This document shows, in pieces, positions 13,501-25,500 of a stretch of DNA of 64,000 bases. Each line of letters starts with the position of its first letter. Positions within the stretch are counted from its first letter, which is position 1. Both the position numbers and the translations under genes were made by a program. This DNA comes from Panorpa germanica (taxonomy: Eukaryota > Arthropoda > Insecta > Mecoptera > Panorpidae): NCBI GenBank assembly GCA_963678705.1, contig OY783204.1, positions 9,072,654 to 9,136,653 on the forward strand. Reading direction: 5' to 3'. The notes beneath the pieces are model-generated. The model saw only the letters and a list, made by a program, of their open reading frames with translations. It was not told the DNA's origin and ran no database searches.

Positions 13501-16500
13501 TACGAAAAGTAGCGTCAGTCAATTCAATGACATTTAGAGGTCCCTTATCATGATTATCACGCTTAAATCGGAATCCGTAAGCAAATATTTTCCTCAGTCT
13601 AGCCATATTTGAAATTCGTGTCATGAATTCAATAGGGCTTGAAGTCAAGAAACAAGACGGTTTGCGCATTTCCGGAATCTCCTTGACTGCTATTATCTCT
13701 AAGATTGGCCAGGATTCTTCAGCAAGACTAAGCCAGTGTGGTCCGTATCTCCATTTGTCGAATTTTATGAATTCTGAAGGTAATTGTCCTCTGGAAATAA
13801 CATCCGCAGGATTATCTTCGGATCTAACATGCCGCCAATCTCGTGCATTCGTTTTGGATTGAATCTCCGCGATCCTGTTTCCAACGAATATTTGAAGTAG
13901 GTGGGGTGGAGTGTTAATCCAGTGAAGTACTATCGTTGAATCAGACCAAAAGATGGTACGATGTTTTTTTATATCTAGGGCCTTTTGAACAGTCTCATAT
14001 AATTCTGACAACAAAAGCGCTCCGCATAATTCTAGTCTAGGTAAAGATATTGTTTTCAACGGGGCCACTCTAGACTTTAAACACAATAATACAGTTTTAA
14101 TTATACCCTCGTTATCTTGAGAGCGGAGGTATATACACGCACCGTAGGCCTTAGTACTAGCATCACAGAATCCATGTATTTGATTCTCAATGGAGTCTGT
14201 CACCACACTTAGTCTTTCGAATTGCACTGTATTTAGCAAATGTAGTTCTTTACAATACGTTTGCCACTCAGTATAAGTCGTTAAGGGAACAGATTCGTCC
14301 CACGAAACCTTATCGTCCCAAAATTGCTGCATGATAAGTTTGGCTTTCACGATTATGGGACTCAACAGCCCTAATGGATCAAAAATTTTAGCAATATTCG
14401 ACAAAATGCTTCTTTTCGTGACCTTCTGTGATACGTTCGGTTCACTTATATTATATTCGATGACGTCGTTAGATGCGTCCCATTGTAATCCCAACGTCTT
14501 TATGGTATTGTCATCGATGGATAATTTTTGTTTAACATCTTCAGATGGAAGGCCATCTAACAATTTTGGTTCATTCGATGCCCATTGTCGCATTCTCAAT
14601 CCCCCAAGAGGAAGCAGTTTACGTAGTTGTTCGCGAATTTCTAGAGCCCTTTCAATGGTATCAGATCCTTCTAAACAATCGTCGACGTACATTCTTTGAA
14701 GAAGGGCTGTCGCGCTAATGGGAAATTATGACCTTCGTCTCGGGCTAGTAGATGGAGACCTCGTATGGCCAGGAAGGCAGCTGGAGTCAATCCGAATATA
14801 AGCACATTGAATTCGTAGACTTTAATTACTCCATCAGAGTCAATCCAGAGTATACGTAGATATTTTCGATCTTCTGGACGTATAACAAACTGCAGATACA
14901 TTTTTTCAATATCGCCAGTGATGACATATTTATGCGTGCGGAAGCGAATGAGAGATGTAAATAAACTATCCTGCAACAGTGGACCGGTCATTAACTGCTC
15001 GTTCAGAGATATGCCAGAGTTACTCTTGGCCGAGCCGTTGAATACAATTCGTCTTTTAGTAGTGGTGCTGGTTTCTTTAACAACTGCATGATGGGGTAAA
15101 AAGAAACCGTCATTGGAGTTAACTGGCTCCTTAACTTCGTTCATGTATCCACGATCGATGTATTCTTGCATAGAGGCTGTATATTGTTTCTTAAACTCAG
15201 GATCTCGTTGCATTTTGCGTAGAATACCTCAAAGTCGCTTCTCGGCCATCACTCGTAAGTCGCCTAGTGGGAGAGCATTTTTTTTGAAAGGTAACGCTTA
15301 TACGTAGCGACCATCTTTATCCCTAGTGAAGGTGCGGGAAAAATGTTCCTCGCAGGCAAGATCTTCAGCAGATGCGGGTACGCTTGAAGATACCTCCTCT
15401 ATCTCCCAGAATTTATTTAGCTCAAATCTGAGGTTCGTAGCTTTACAAGAGTATGTGGAACTTACTTGATTATTCCTGGCAACGCTTCCTCCAATAATCC
15501 AACCTAATTTCGTCTTTTGTAAAATTACATTAGGGTGCTTAGGATGAATTCCTTAAATCTGACCGACCGAAAGCATAGATAAAGTAGGTCCTGAACTTAA
15601 TAGTATATCCACATCTTGAGGCTTGTAGTAATCGGGATCGGCTAATTTTATTCCTTTCGGAATACGGAAGTTTGAGGTATCGACTGGCTACGGTGGTTGT
15701 AAACCTCCAATGTTATTCACAGTTAAAAAGGACAATGATTGAGTATAGTCATTCACACAAGATTTAAATTTGGCGGTTAATAAAGATTTTGTAATTGTGG
15801 ATGTATCGCCAATAGCATTTACACTTACTTCACATTCTTTTACTTGAAGTCCTAATTTTTCAGCGAATCTAGTTGTCATAAAATTTGAACTGGAGCACGT
15901 GTCTAACAAAGCGCGACATCGAACAGGTAATCCGTTTTTATTTAGTATTTCAACTACTGCTGTAGTTAAGAGATCAACTGCGGGTCCACTACTAACAAGT
16001 ACAGTAGAAGGAGGATCCTTAGACATTGTGGTGATTTCTCCCGGTGACGCTTGGGTGTTTATTTTCTTTAATTGCCATGAATTGTTCTTGACTATCTTCC
16101 AATCATTGTTGGTTAAATGTAAAAGCGAGTGATGTCCTTTCTGACAAATCTTGCAAACCGACGAATTACATAGCTGAGTTTTGTGACCGGGCAATAAGCA
16201 TCGTAAACATACGGATGATGTTCTGGCGCAATTAAATCTATCCGGTATTGTCAGCTTCAAAAAGTCATTGCATTTTGCAAGACTATGTGAACTCTGGCAT
16301 TTGGGACATTTTATCTCGGAGCTCGATATAAATGAAGATCGATTAGTTTTAGTGCTCGAACCTTTGCTTCCGTTGATTAGGTTGTTATTCTGATGATGAG
16401 AAGGGGCCGATTGGTTGCTGAATGGGGTGACGGCAATTAGTCGAGTCGCCTCTTCTCTTAAGAAAGCAATCAATTCCTCACTTTTCGGTACTTTGGAGTC

Positions 16501-19500
16501 TCTCATGCGGCGGTTCCACTCCCTTGCAGTATCTTTGTGCAACCGTTTAATAATGAATTGGACTACGATGGTATTCCATTGTTCTATTTTTTCGCCTAGT
16601 GCTTTCATGGATAGTAGTTGCGTTTGGACTTGATTTAATAATTTCCTTATTTCATCAGCTGAATTACTTCTCATCGGTGGGGTTTCTAACAATAAATCCA
16701 GATGACGGAAAATTAAAACATATTCGACATCATAGGTTTCTTTAAGTAATCTCCAGGCCTCTCTGTAATTGTCGTTTGTTGCTTTAAATGCCTCAATGGT
16801 TTGGGCGGCTTCGCCTTTTAATGTATTTTGGAGGTATTCAAGCTTAGTTGAATCAGCTATTTCTCTTTTGTGAATGTTTTCGCGGAACCAATCACGAAAT
16901 GCCCGCCATTTCTCCAGGGTCCCGTCAAATGTTTTTAACTCAAATTTTGGGAGTTTGGACATGGATGCACTCAAATTTGTATTTGATGTTTCATTTTTGA
17001 GGTGTGCCGTCGGGGGTGGACCTGCGAAACGCTTGTAGAGGGCTTTGGCTCGGTGATATTTATAGAAAATTTCTTCGCCGGCGTCCTCATGCTCCACGGC
17101 TGCATCGATTTTCCGCAATTCATCCTGAATAATTTGGAGTCCGTCTATAGCGGCATCAACCTTGTCTGCGCACTCTTTCGCGTAATCTGTATCCACGTAC
17201 TCGCCACCATCTTCTAATAAATTTGAAAATCGTGTGATTTTCGATTGGATTTGACCGCGTTGAGCGACAAGTACTTTTACGCGTTTCTTAATTTCTTCAG
17301 CCATGATGGATGGCTAATGGATTGAGTTAATCGTTGGGTTTATATGCTACTTGGCTATCTTGGACTGTTACTGTGAGCTATACGGCTTTACACTCCACGC
17401 TTTCTTGAATGTGAAATAGTACGATGGGTTACGTTCTTGATGCACTACACACACTTGGCACAATACCGCTTGATTTTAGTTTCAAATAGTTCTCTTACTC
17501 ACATCCGGCTCGAAGGACCATGTTAAGTATTATAAAAAACCCTTTAGTTTTTTATAAGTGACGTCGCGTAAGAAATTAATCGAGCGCGAAATTTATTATG
17601 TATTTTAATTATTTATATTTTATTCTATAAATCGCTATCGGGGTGTAGGGATTTATAAGTGAATAAAATAACGGATGTAAGCTATTTACCATATATTTAA
17701 AGCTTTAAAGAACAAACTTATAATTACAACTACTATCTTAGAACTATGTCTTAACACTAAAACTAACAATAAATCTAACTTTAAAATCAATGCACAATGG
17801 ACGAAGACAACAATATAACAAAAATTCCTTTCTCTTAACGGAGAAGGTTCTATATGACAATGAAATATTTAGATAATTGAATGTGATGTAAACAGAGTTA
17901 AATTAAATATTTCATGTTCAAATGAAATTATATAAAATGAGTAACAAAGGTTTTGCTTCTACCAACGCAAAACTGAACAGAAATATACCCTCTATTTAAA
18001 TCTCGTGTGTATTTTACAGATTTGTCTTCTTCTCTTTTGATATTTTAATCTTTAGTATTAATGAATAACAAGATAAAGAAAGTAACACATTTGTCTCTAT
18101 TGCTTTCTCCTTTTTTGTCTGCTTTCTCTATTTCTTTCTCTTTTGTCTCTTGCCTTACTTTGGTCTACAACTTACAGTTTCACCTCCTCTCTTCGTTTCT
18201 TTCTTATTTCCGCCATCCAACTATCTTCTCGGATCACTTTCTTGTAGCAACAGTTTCTCCAAAATTTCCTACTTTTTCCTGCAAATCCTCCTCTCTTGCC
18301 TCCTTTAACACTTGCGGTCTCTCACGTAATTCCTCAGATTGAATAATGCACTTACCCTATTTCTATATTTTTCCGAAAATCTTCCTCGTTAACAATCGTT
18401 TAATCCTTTCCTTGTACGTTGCTTTCTTTATATTATAATTTTCAAATATTTGTAGGTTGAAGACTGCATAGATGGATCAGATGAAATACTGAACTCATGC
18501 ATATATAAAGATATAACTAATCTGGAATCAAAGTAAGTATGTTCTTTAGAAGTAATTTCACCACACTGACCATCTTAATACAACACTTATTTTGAAAACT
18601 TCATAATTTAACTCTGCAGATATTAATGATAGAATATGTTTTTCTAAGTTGAGGTACTACTTTAAAAGTATGAGTAAGTATTGTAATAAACAATTTCCAT
18701 TGCAGAATTGGAAAAGGAAACGGAAGTTGCATAGCTCCGCCACAATTAAGAAATGGCAGATATTCTTTGTTTAACACTGGATTAGTACCAGAAGTTGGTG
18801 CAGTGATCGACATAAACGAGAAAATAATATTTAAATGTGACGAAGGTTTTGAACTTAGCAAAAAAGATGATAGTTTATGCACCAATGGGGAGTGGGTTCC
18901 AACTATACCTAGGTGTTTGAGTAAGTTCCATTAGCTTGGTCATCCCATACGTGGCAGTTTATTTACATGTTTATGTTCACATTAATTTGTAGAAACATGT
19001 GAGCCATTAAAATCCAAGCATGTTCAATACTCCTGCTTTGTAAATTCTACGACAGAACGATCTTGCGAAGAGCGCGTGCCTGCTGGTACAGTTGCTTTTA
19101 TTCGATGTAATCTGCATTACAAGCCTTTGAAGGATATAGAAAGCTTCATCTGTGATGAGAATGGTTCCTGGGGACGAACAGATTTCGCATGTGTCCCAGG
19201 TAATAAACTCAAATTACTATATTGTTATTGTTATTGTCCCAGCGTAAATCAAATGTAAGCCAGAATTTTGATCTAGTGGCTTTGCTAAATGACAGAGCAA
19301 AGTGTGACCTCGAGATATCTAAAGTTGATCCTCATTCAGGATTATTGAGTAGTACAATGAGTGGGCAAGAAGTAGATGCGTCCATTGCACAAGCCATCAT
19401 TATTCAATTTTTCGCTAAGGAAGGTGTTAAATCTTTCGAAATTTTGAGAAGACTTCTAGCACAGTTCGATGAAGAAACACTTTCAAAGACCCAAGTGTTG

Positions 19501-22500
19501 GTTGGTATAAACATTTTTAATCAAATTAGAAGTTATGGGGAACGAATCTCATAAATAAATAAAACGTGGAAACAAATCCTCCTTTATCTTTTGAGTTGTA
19601 ATTCATTTAATAAAAATAATGAGTTTACAATTTAGTAGATTCTTTAATATATCTGTGGGTCTATCTTACACCTTAGTGAGTGTGAGTTAGATTTCCAGCT
19701 GTGGTTTTATAGCAGTTTGATGTTAAATAAATTCAGTTGAGCCCCCATTAACAATATAGTTTATATATTAAGGATAGGTTAACATATAACTCCTTAATTA
19801 ATAGTACTTCATTTAATTATTTCACAAAAAACAATTACATTACATTAGCAAGTCAAAAAAGAGTTCACAATGATATTAACACTTAGTTAAATACAATGCT
19901 TAAGTTTGAAAACCTTCTAACAATGCTTGCGTATCACAACGAAATGCGTAGTTTCAATAGTACATAATTTTACAATCACAATGGTTTACAATGATAAAAA
20001 CAACTAGTTATTACACTACATTTGTTTGCAAAACTCTAACTACTTACGTCGAAACAATAACAAATATTACACCTAATAATATAGTTAAACTGGATTACGA
20101 TTCACAATGATTTAACAACTAGTTAAAATAACATATTCCTGAATGTAAAAAGGCGCCATACAACTCGGTGTATATCTACAAGTATCTCCAAGTGTCAGTA
20201 ATTTGCGCTCGAACATGTACTGTCAGCATATATAAGATATCGAACTGCTTGGTGATCTGTTCTCTTAGTCGCTCTCTGTGTGTACTGTAAGTGAACGGCT
20301 TAGAAGGGTCCACCAGTTGTTTCAAAGCAGCGCTAGGAACATTAAAATATATCTTAATATTTGCAAAGTTCTTAACCTATTTTTACAGAGTTCTTAATAA
20401 TTATTATTTCTTAAACTAATTATATTTATTCTTAAATTATTTTCCACATATCTTTATTTCTAATGTTTTGTTGTACTCTAAAGCTTTATACTTTCTTATA
20501 CTTTGAGAATGCGGAAAACTTTTAAATGATGCTACCTCTTTAATCATTGAAAGTACGGACGCTGAAATAGGAGAAACTCCTTGGAATGTTACAATTTATA
20601 AAAACATTGACGAGTGGAGTCACATTTGTGAAGGATCTCTAATTAATGTGAACATTATTCTCTCAGGTAATTAAAAATATATTTATTTAAGGAGACAACT
20701 ATTAAAGAAAATAAAGAGATTTTCATACATTGGCCAAACATTTACTGAGTGTGTAGCTCTGTTCCTTTGCAATTCGCTACTTTCAATATGTTGCAAAACT
20801 ATTTAATTTTATATTTCATAATTATTCAAGGCTTCTCGTCTATTTTGCAAGGCATTGTTATGTTTTATTTACCAGATGTAGCTTGTAAACGTGTCGTACG
20901 GACACGAACAATCTTTATGTTGAAAAAGGTGCTATGTAGTTAGTCAAGATGCCGACCAGGTTCACAATTTGATAATAGTGTAGTTTTACAACTCAAATCA
21001 ACCAACACCATAGTTGTTGCATATGCATCCACCGTCGCTATTTAATAACGCTGCGTTAATAATAATATCTACGATCAGTGGCCGATTTTCATAAAGACGG
21101 ATGAGGCGTGCGCCAGAGGCCTCAGCGATCAGCTCCCAAAATGAAAGAAACTTTTTTTTCACATAATGTCATATTAGAATATTTTTCAATAAAAACTAAA
21201 AGAAAAACATTTTAAAAGAATATTAACAACCCTTGAAATTTTATTTAAAATTAAAAAATACATATTCAAAAATTAAAAAACGAATCTTCTGTCAGTTTGT
21301 ATAGGATTAAGATAATCTTAATATATAAAAGAAAGACGGGTTTGTTACAACACTTATAACTCGAGATCTGCTGAACCAATATTCATGGTTATTGATTCGT
21401 TGGATTTGTCTCCGCCCCGAATAGCATAATACATCTTAAAAACAATGAAAATATATAAAACAAAGACGGGTTTGTTACAACACTTATAACTCGAGATCTG
21501 CTGAACCAATATTCATGGTTATTGATTCGTTGGATTTGTCTCCGCCCCGAATAGCATAATACATCTTAAAAACAATGAAAACTAGATATGTGTAATAAAT
21601 ACTTAATCATTTCAATAAATGCTGATTTCATGTCAAACATTTGTTGTCCAATCCTGTCAAATACTGTAACAACTATTCATGTGTGCGTTCAGAAATTTAT
21701 TTTTTGTAAAATGTCTCGAAAGTTCAGGTACTGTTATATTTGTTTGTTTTAGTCATTAATTTGTGTAAATTATTTATTAATTATTTAATTTTTAATTTCA
21801 GAAAATAATACCTAAGATTTATTGTACTGGTTAACAAAAGTGTAAATGTCTTTTTATAGGTTATCTATAATTTTTCTTGATAAGCTATTCATATGTAGTG
21901 GTTATATACTCTTTGAGCTATTGTCTATGTCACAAAAGTGGTTTTTTGTGGTTTTATGCGAGTGCACATTCAGTATTAATATTAATAACAATGCAGCGTC
22001 CTAGAAGATCTAATCTTTCTTAGCGGAGCCGTAATGCAATTAGGCAACGGAATATTGCAAGTCAATTATCTGATGAAGAACGAGAAATTGCACGAGAAGA
22101 GCGCCGCGTTAGTATGGAGCAAAGAAGGGCCTTCATTCGTGCTTCTCAAACACAAGAGCAAAGAGAGGTAGCCCGTGAAACGGCTAGGTTAGAAACCAGA
22201 AATCGTTGAGCTTATCGTACAGATGAACAGAGGAATAATCTTCGAAGTGCAAGAAGAAATGGTTCAAGTATTGATTTAAATCGAGCAGCGTTTCTATATG
22301 ATTGCACCATCGACTACAGCTTGCATCGTTTAGTTTGCATTGGTCCAATGGACGATGTTTGCCAACATTGTGGAGCATTGAGGTTTGCTGGTGAAACGAC
22401 CAAACATTAAAAGATCTGCGCAATGACTCGAGATGTTTTGGTGGTGCAATGATTTTATTATCTGGCGATTTCCGACAAACACTACCAGTCATTCCAAGAT

Positions 22501-25500
22501 CTACTGCTGCCGACGAAATAAACGCTTGCCTCAAAGCATCAAATCTGTGGCGATATGTAAAGAAACTTTAACTGTCTGTAAATATGAGAGTTGCATTGTT
22601 GAACGATCTATCTGCTGATGATTTCTCGAAGCAATTGCTGACTATCGGTAATGGCCGTGTTCCTATTGACATATCGAGCGGTTTGATTTCATTTCCTCTA
22701 AATGTTTGCAATTTTGTATCATCAAAAGTCGAGCTTATCAACAAAGAATTCCCGGATATCATTGCTAACCACAAAAATACTAAATGGTTAAGTGAGCGAG
22801 CAATTTTGGCCGCTAAAAATAAAGATGTAGATGACCTCAATTTTATAATTCAAAATCAAATCGTAGGTACTCTGTATTCATTCAAATCTATCGACTGTGT
22901 AACAAACGAAGAAGAAGCCACTAATTATCCAAGTGAATTTTTAAACTCCTTGGATGTGCCTGGTTTACCACCGCACAATTTAAAACTTAAGGTTGGCTCG
23001 GTAGTAATCATGCTTAGGAATTTAAACCAACCAAAACTGTGCAATGGAACGCGTTTGGTGATAAAAAAACTGATGAGTAATGTGATTCACGCGTCGATAC
23101 TTAAAGGAAAATTTAAAGATAAGGAAGTTCTTATTCCAAGGATTCCAATGATCCCAACGGATATGCCATTTGAGTTTAAACGAATTCAATTCCCGATTCG
23201 TCTTGCCTTCGCCATGACGATCAACAAATCACAGGGCCAATCCTTGACTATTTGTGGCCTTAATCTAGAAAATGCATGTTTTTCTCATGGTCAATTGTAC
23301 GTGGCATGCTCACGTGTCGGCAAACCATCCGCTTTATTTGTTCTTGCGCCTGACCAAAAAACAAAGAGTGTCGTTTACCACAAGGTGCTTGAATGAAAAT
23401 CCCATTAATGAATTAATCCGAGTGTATTCCAATCTGCACAACATAGTTTTTAATCATTTTTCTCTGACATGAGTTTGAATTACTTAATTATTATTTTTTT
23501 TTAAATTTTTATTCTCATTCTGTATGTTTTCATCATCATTCATCATAATAAAATACTTTTATGTTTGTATCTATATTAATAAATATTATTTTGTATCATT
23601 GTATTACGTTCATCAAAGCCTAAATTAGTTCAGCTAAAAGGTAACACGACATTCATTGACTGTTAGGCGGTACGAAGTTCGCCGGGTCAGCTAGTAATAA
23701 ACATAAAAATAACACACACATAATGCAGCCGGAAACGCAACATCCTTGGAAGGACGACAAAGGAACAAAGGGTGTATTTTCGTTTTCGAATTAGCAGCCA
23801 GAAGTTTTACTTCATAAAAAGTAAAATTTAAAATAGAGATATCGAGTATTGAAGAAGAGCATTACATTTACAGTTTTATCGTCAGTTTGTACACTTTCTA
23901 ACCCACCATTTTTTCTATCCCCCTTTTCTTTCTCTTTTTTATTTTCCTTAATTGCGTTGTTCATTTGATTCCCTCATTCATAACTTCCCTTTTCACAGTA
24001 TCTCCTTATTTCTCGTAAATTGTTTACATTTCCTCTTTAATTTTTTCTTTCCCTTTTTACGTACAGTCCGCGTAACTTCCCCTTCTTCTTCCAACCTTTC
24101 CCCTCCACCCAGCCTATAATTTCCATCTCTAATGATTGCTATATTTCGTTCTTACTTCTATCCTGAAAGTGTGTCTCTTATTCCACTTCAATAGATGTGG
24201 CATAATCAATTACTGTTTGGACTCTCGCCCCCACGCATTTGTATTCACCATCTTCGTTCCTTGCCTTGTTACCATTGATGACTCTTCTTTGATTCATCAA
24301 ATTTCCTGAATACATTCAATCATTTTCTTCCCTTCTCCGTTTATGTTTTTATATTTACTCTTTCTCACATTTTGCCTTTTTACAATTACTTTGTCCATCC
24401 TCCTTTTTTCCCCAATACTCGCAATAAAATCATTTCCAATTATTACTTTTTCCTTACTTTTCACTCTCTGATCAATTTTCTTGCATATCTTCTAATTTTT
24501 GAGCATTATAAATAGTTAGAAAGGATCACACATCTTCCTTAAATTTCACCTTTCTCTCCTATATATCTTGTGTTCCTGCCTTTGTCTCCACTTCAACCAG
24601 ATCTCTTCTCACTCCAATGATTATGCTGCTCTTCGCTCTCTCCTTTATTATTTTCCTTTTATATATACCCAGCCATAAATATCCTTAGTCTTGTCCACTG
24701 AGACATTCCAGTATCACTCCTACAACCTTCTCTCTCTTCAACTTATTGTTATTTTACCTCTCTTCGAAATCCCTCCTTCACCAGTTCCTTCTTTCTTTTA
24801 TTCCATATACTTGCTTATTAGTTAATGTAAATGTAATTTCAGCGGTACATTGTTTCTGGGATTTTAAAAAACAAACTGGATTAAAACGAGATTTGTTTGC
24901 TGTGGGTTTGGGAAAAGTTTGGAAAGCCTGGCATCATCCAGATGACAAATATGCTGTATACAGGAAAATTAAAAAGTTAACATTTCATCCAGAGTAAGAG
25001 ACACAAAGTACTTTATCTTTAAAATTAAAAAAAATGGCAATGTTGTGACATTTAATTATATTTATTTTTAGATATAAGGGCATAAAGTCTAAATATGCTT
25101 TTGACCTGTCAATAATTACCTTAGCTAATTTATTAGAATATAGTGTGGTTATAAAACCTGTTTGTGTCGAATGGAATCACAAAGCGTTTGCGCAAAAAAT
25201 ACCTAAAGACGTTGTTGGGAAAGTATGATATTTTATGTTCGGTTTTGTTCAGATCAATATTAGAAAATTAGAACCTTTCTATTTGGCATACCGTAATGGA
25301 TACTCTTCTTCCCAGTATTTTATTTATTTTATTGTTTGATAAATAATAAATACATATGGCTGCCATGGCCTTTATTCAGAATTTTTACTGTATTTTTATA
25401 CACATACATTTTTAGGTCGTCGGATGGGGCCAAACAGAGTTTGGAGTTCCAAGCAACAGGTTAAAAGAAGTCAGTCTGCCCGCAGTTTTAAGACCGGAAT

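Larger units (their letters stand above)
11476..17979 (-). mobile_element. BEL/Pao LTR retrotransposon, complete but defective
   Basis: A 6.5-kb element inserted antisense into the intron that splits an LDLa module. It is flanked by a 5-bp duplication GAAAT (11471-11475 and 17980-17984). LTRs of 466 and 459 bp begin TGTTAAG and end CTGAACA. They differ at roughly ten positions plus a 7-bp indel, so the insertion is not very recent. Coding order on the minus strand is gag-protease, reverse transcriptase/RNase H, integrase, with the BEL/Pao-type peptidase and integrase features. Stops between gag and RT and a frameshift at the RT catalytic motif make it inactive. Confidence 0.92.
21316..23694 (+). 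mobile_element. Helitron copy B, internally deleted
   Basis: Begins A|TCTTAATATATAAAAG and ends CAGCTAG|T, preceded by the GGCG...CGCC palindrome (23667-23685). Same subfamily and same internal deletion as 1921-4313, in the opposite orientation. The first ~135 bp are repeated in tandem (21318-21452 and 21453-21585), each unit carrying ATATATAAAA(G/C)AAAGACGGG. It sits in the intron between protease 2 exons 1 and 2. Confidence 0.88.
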
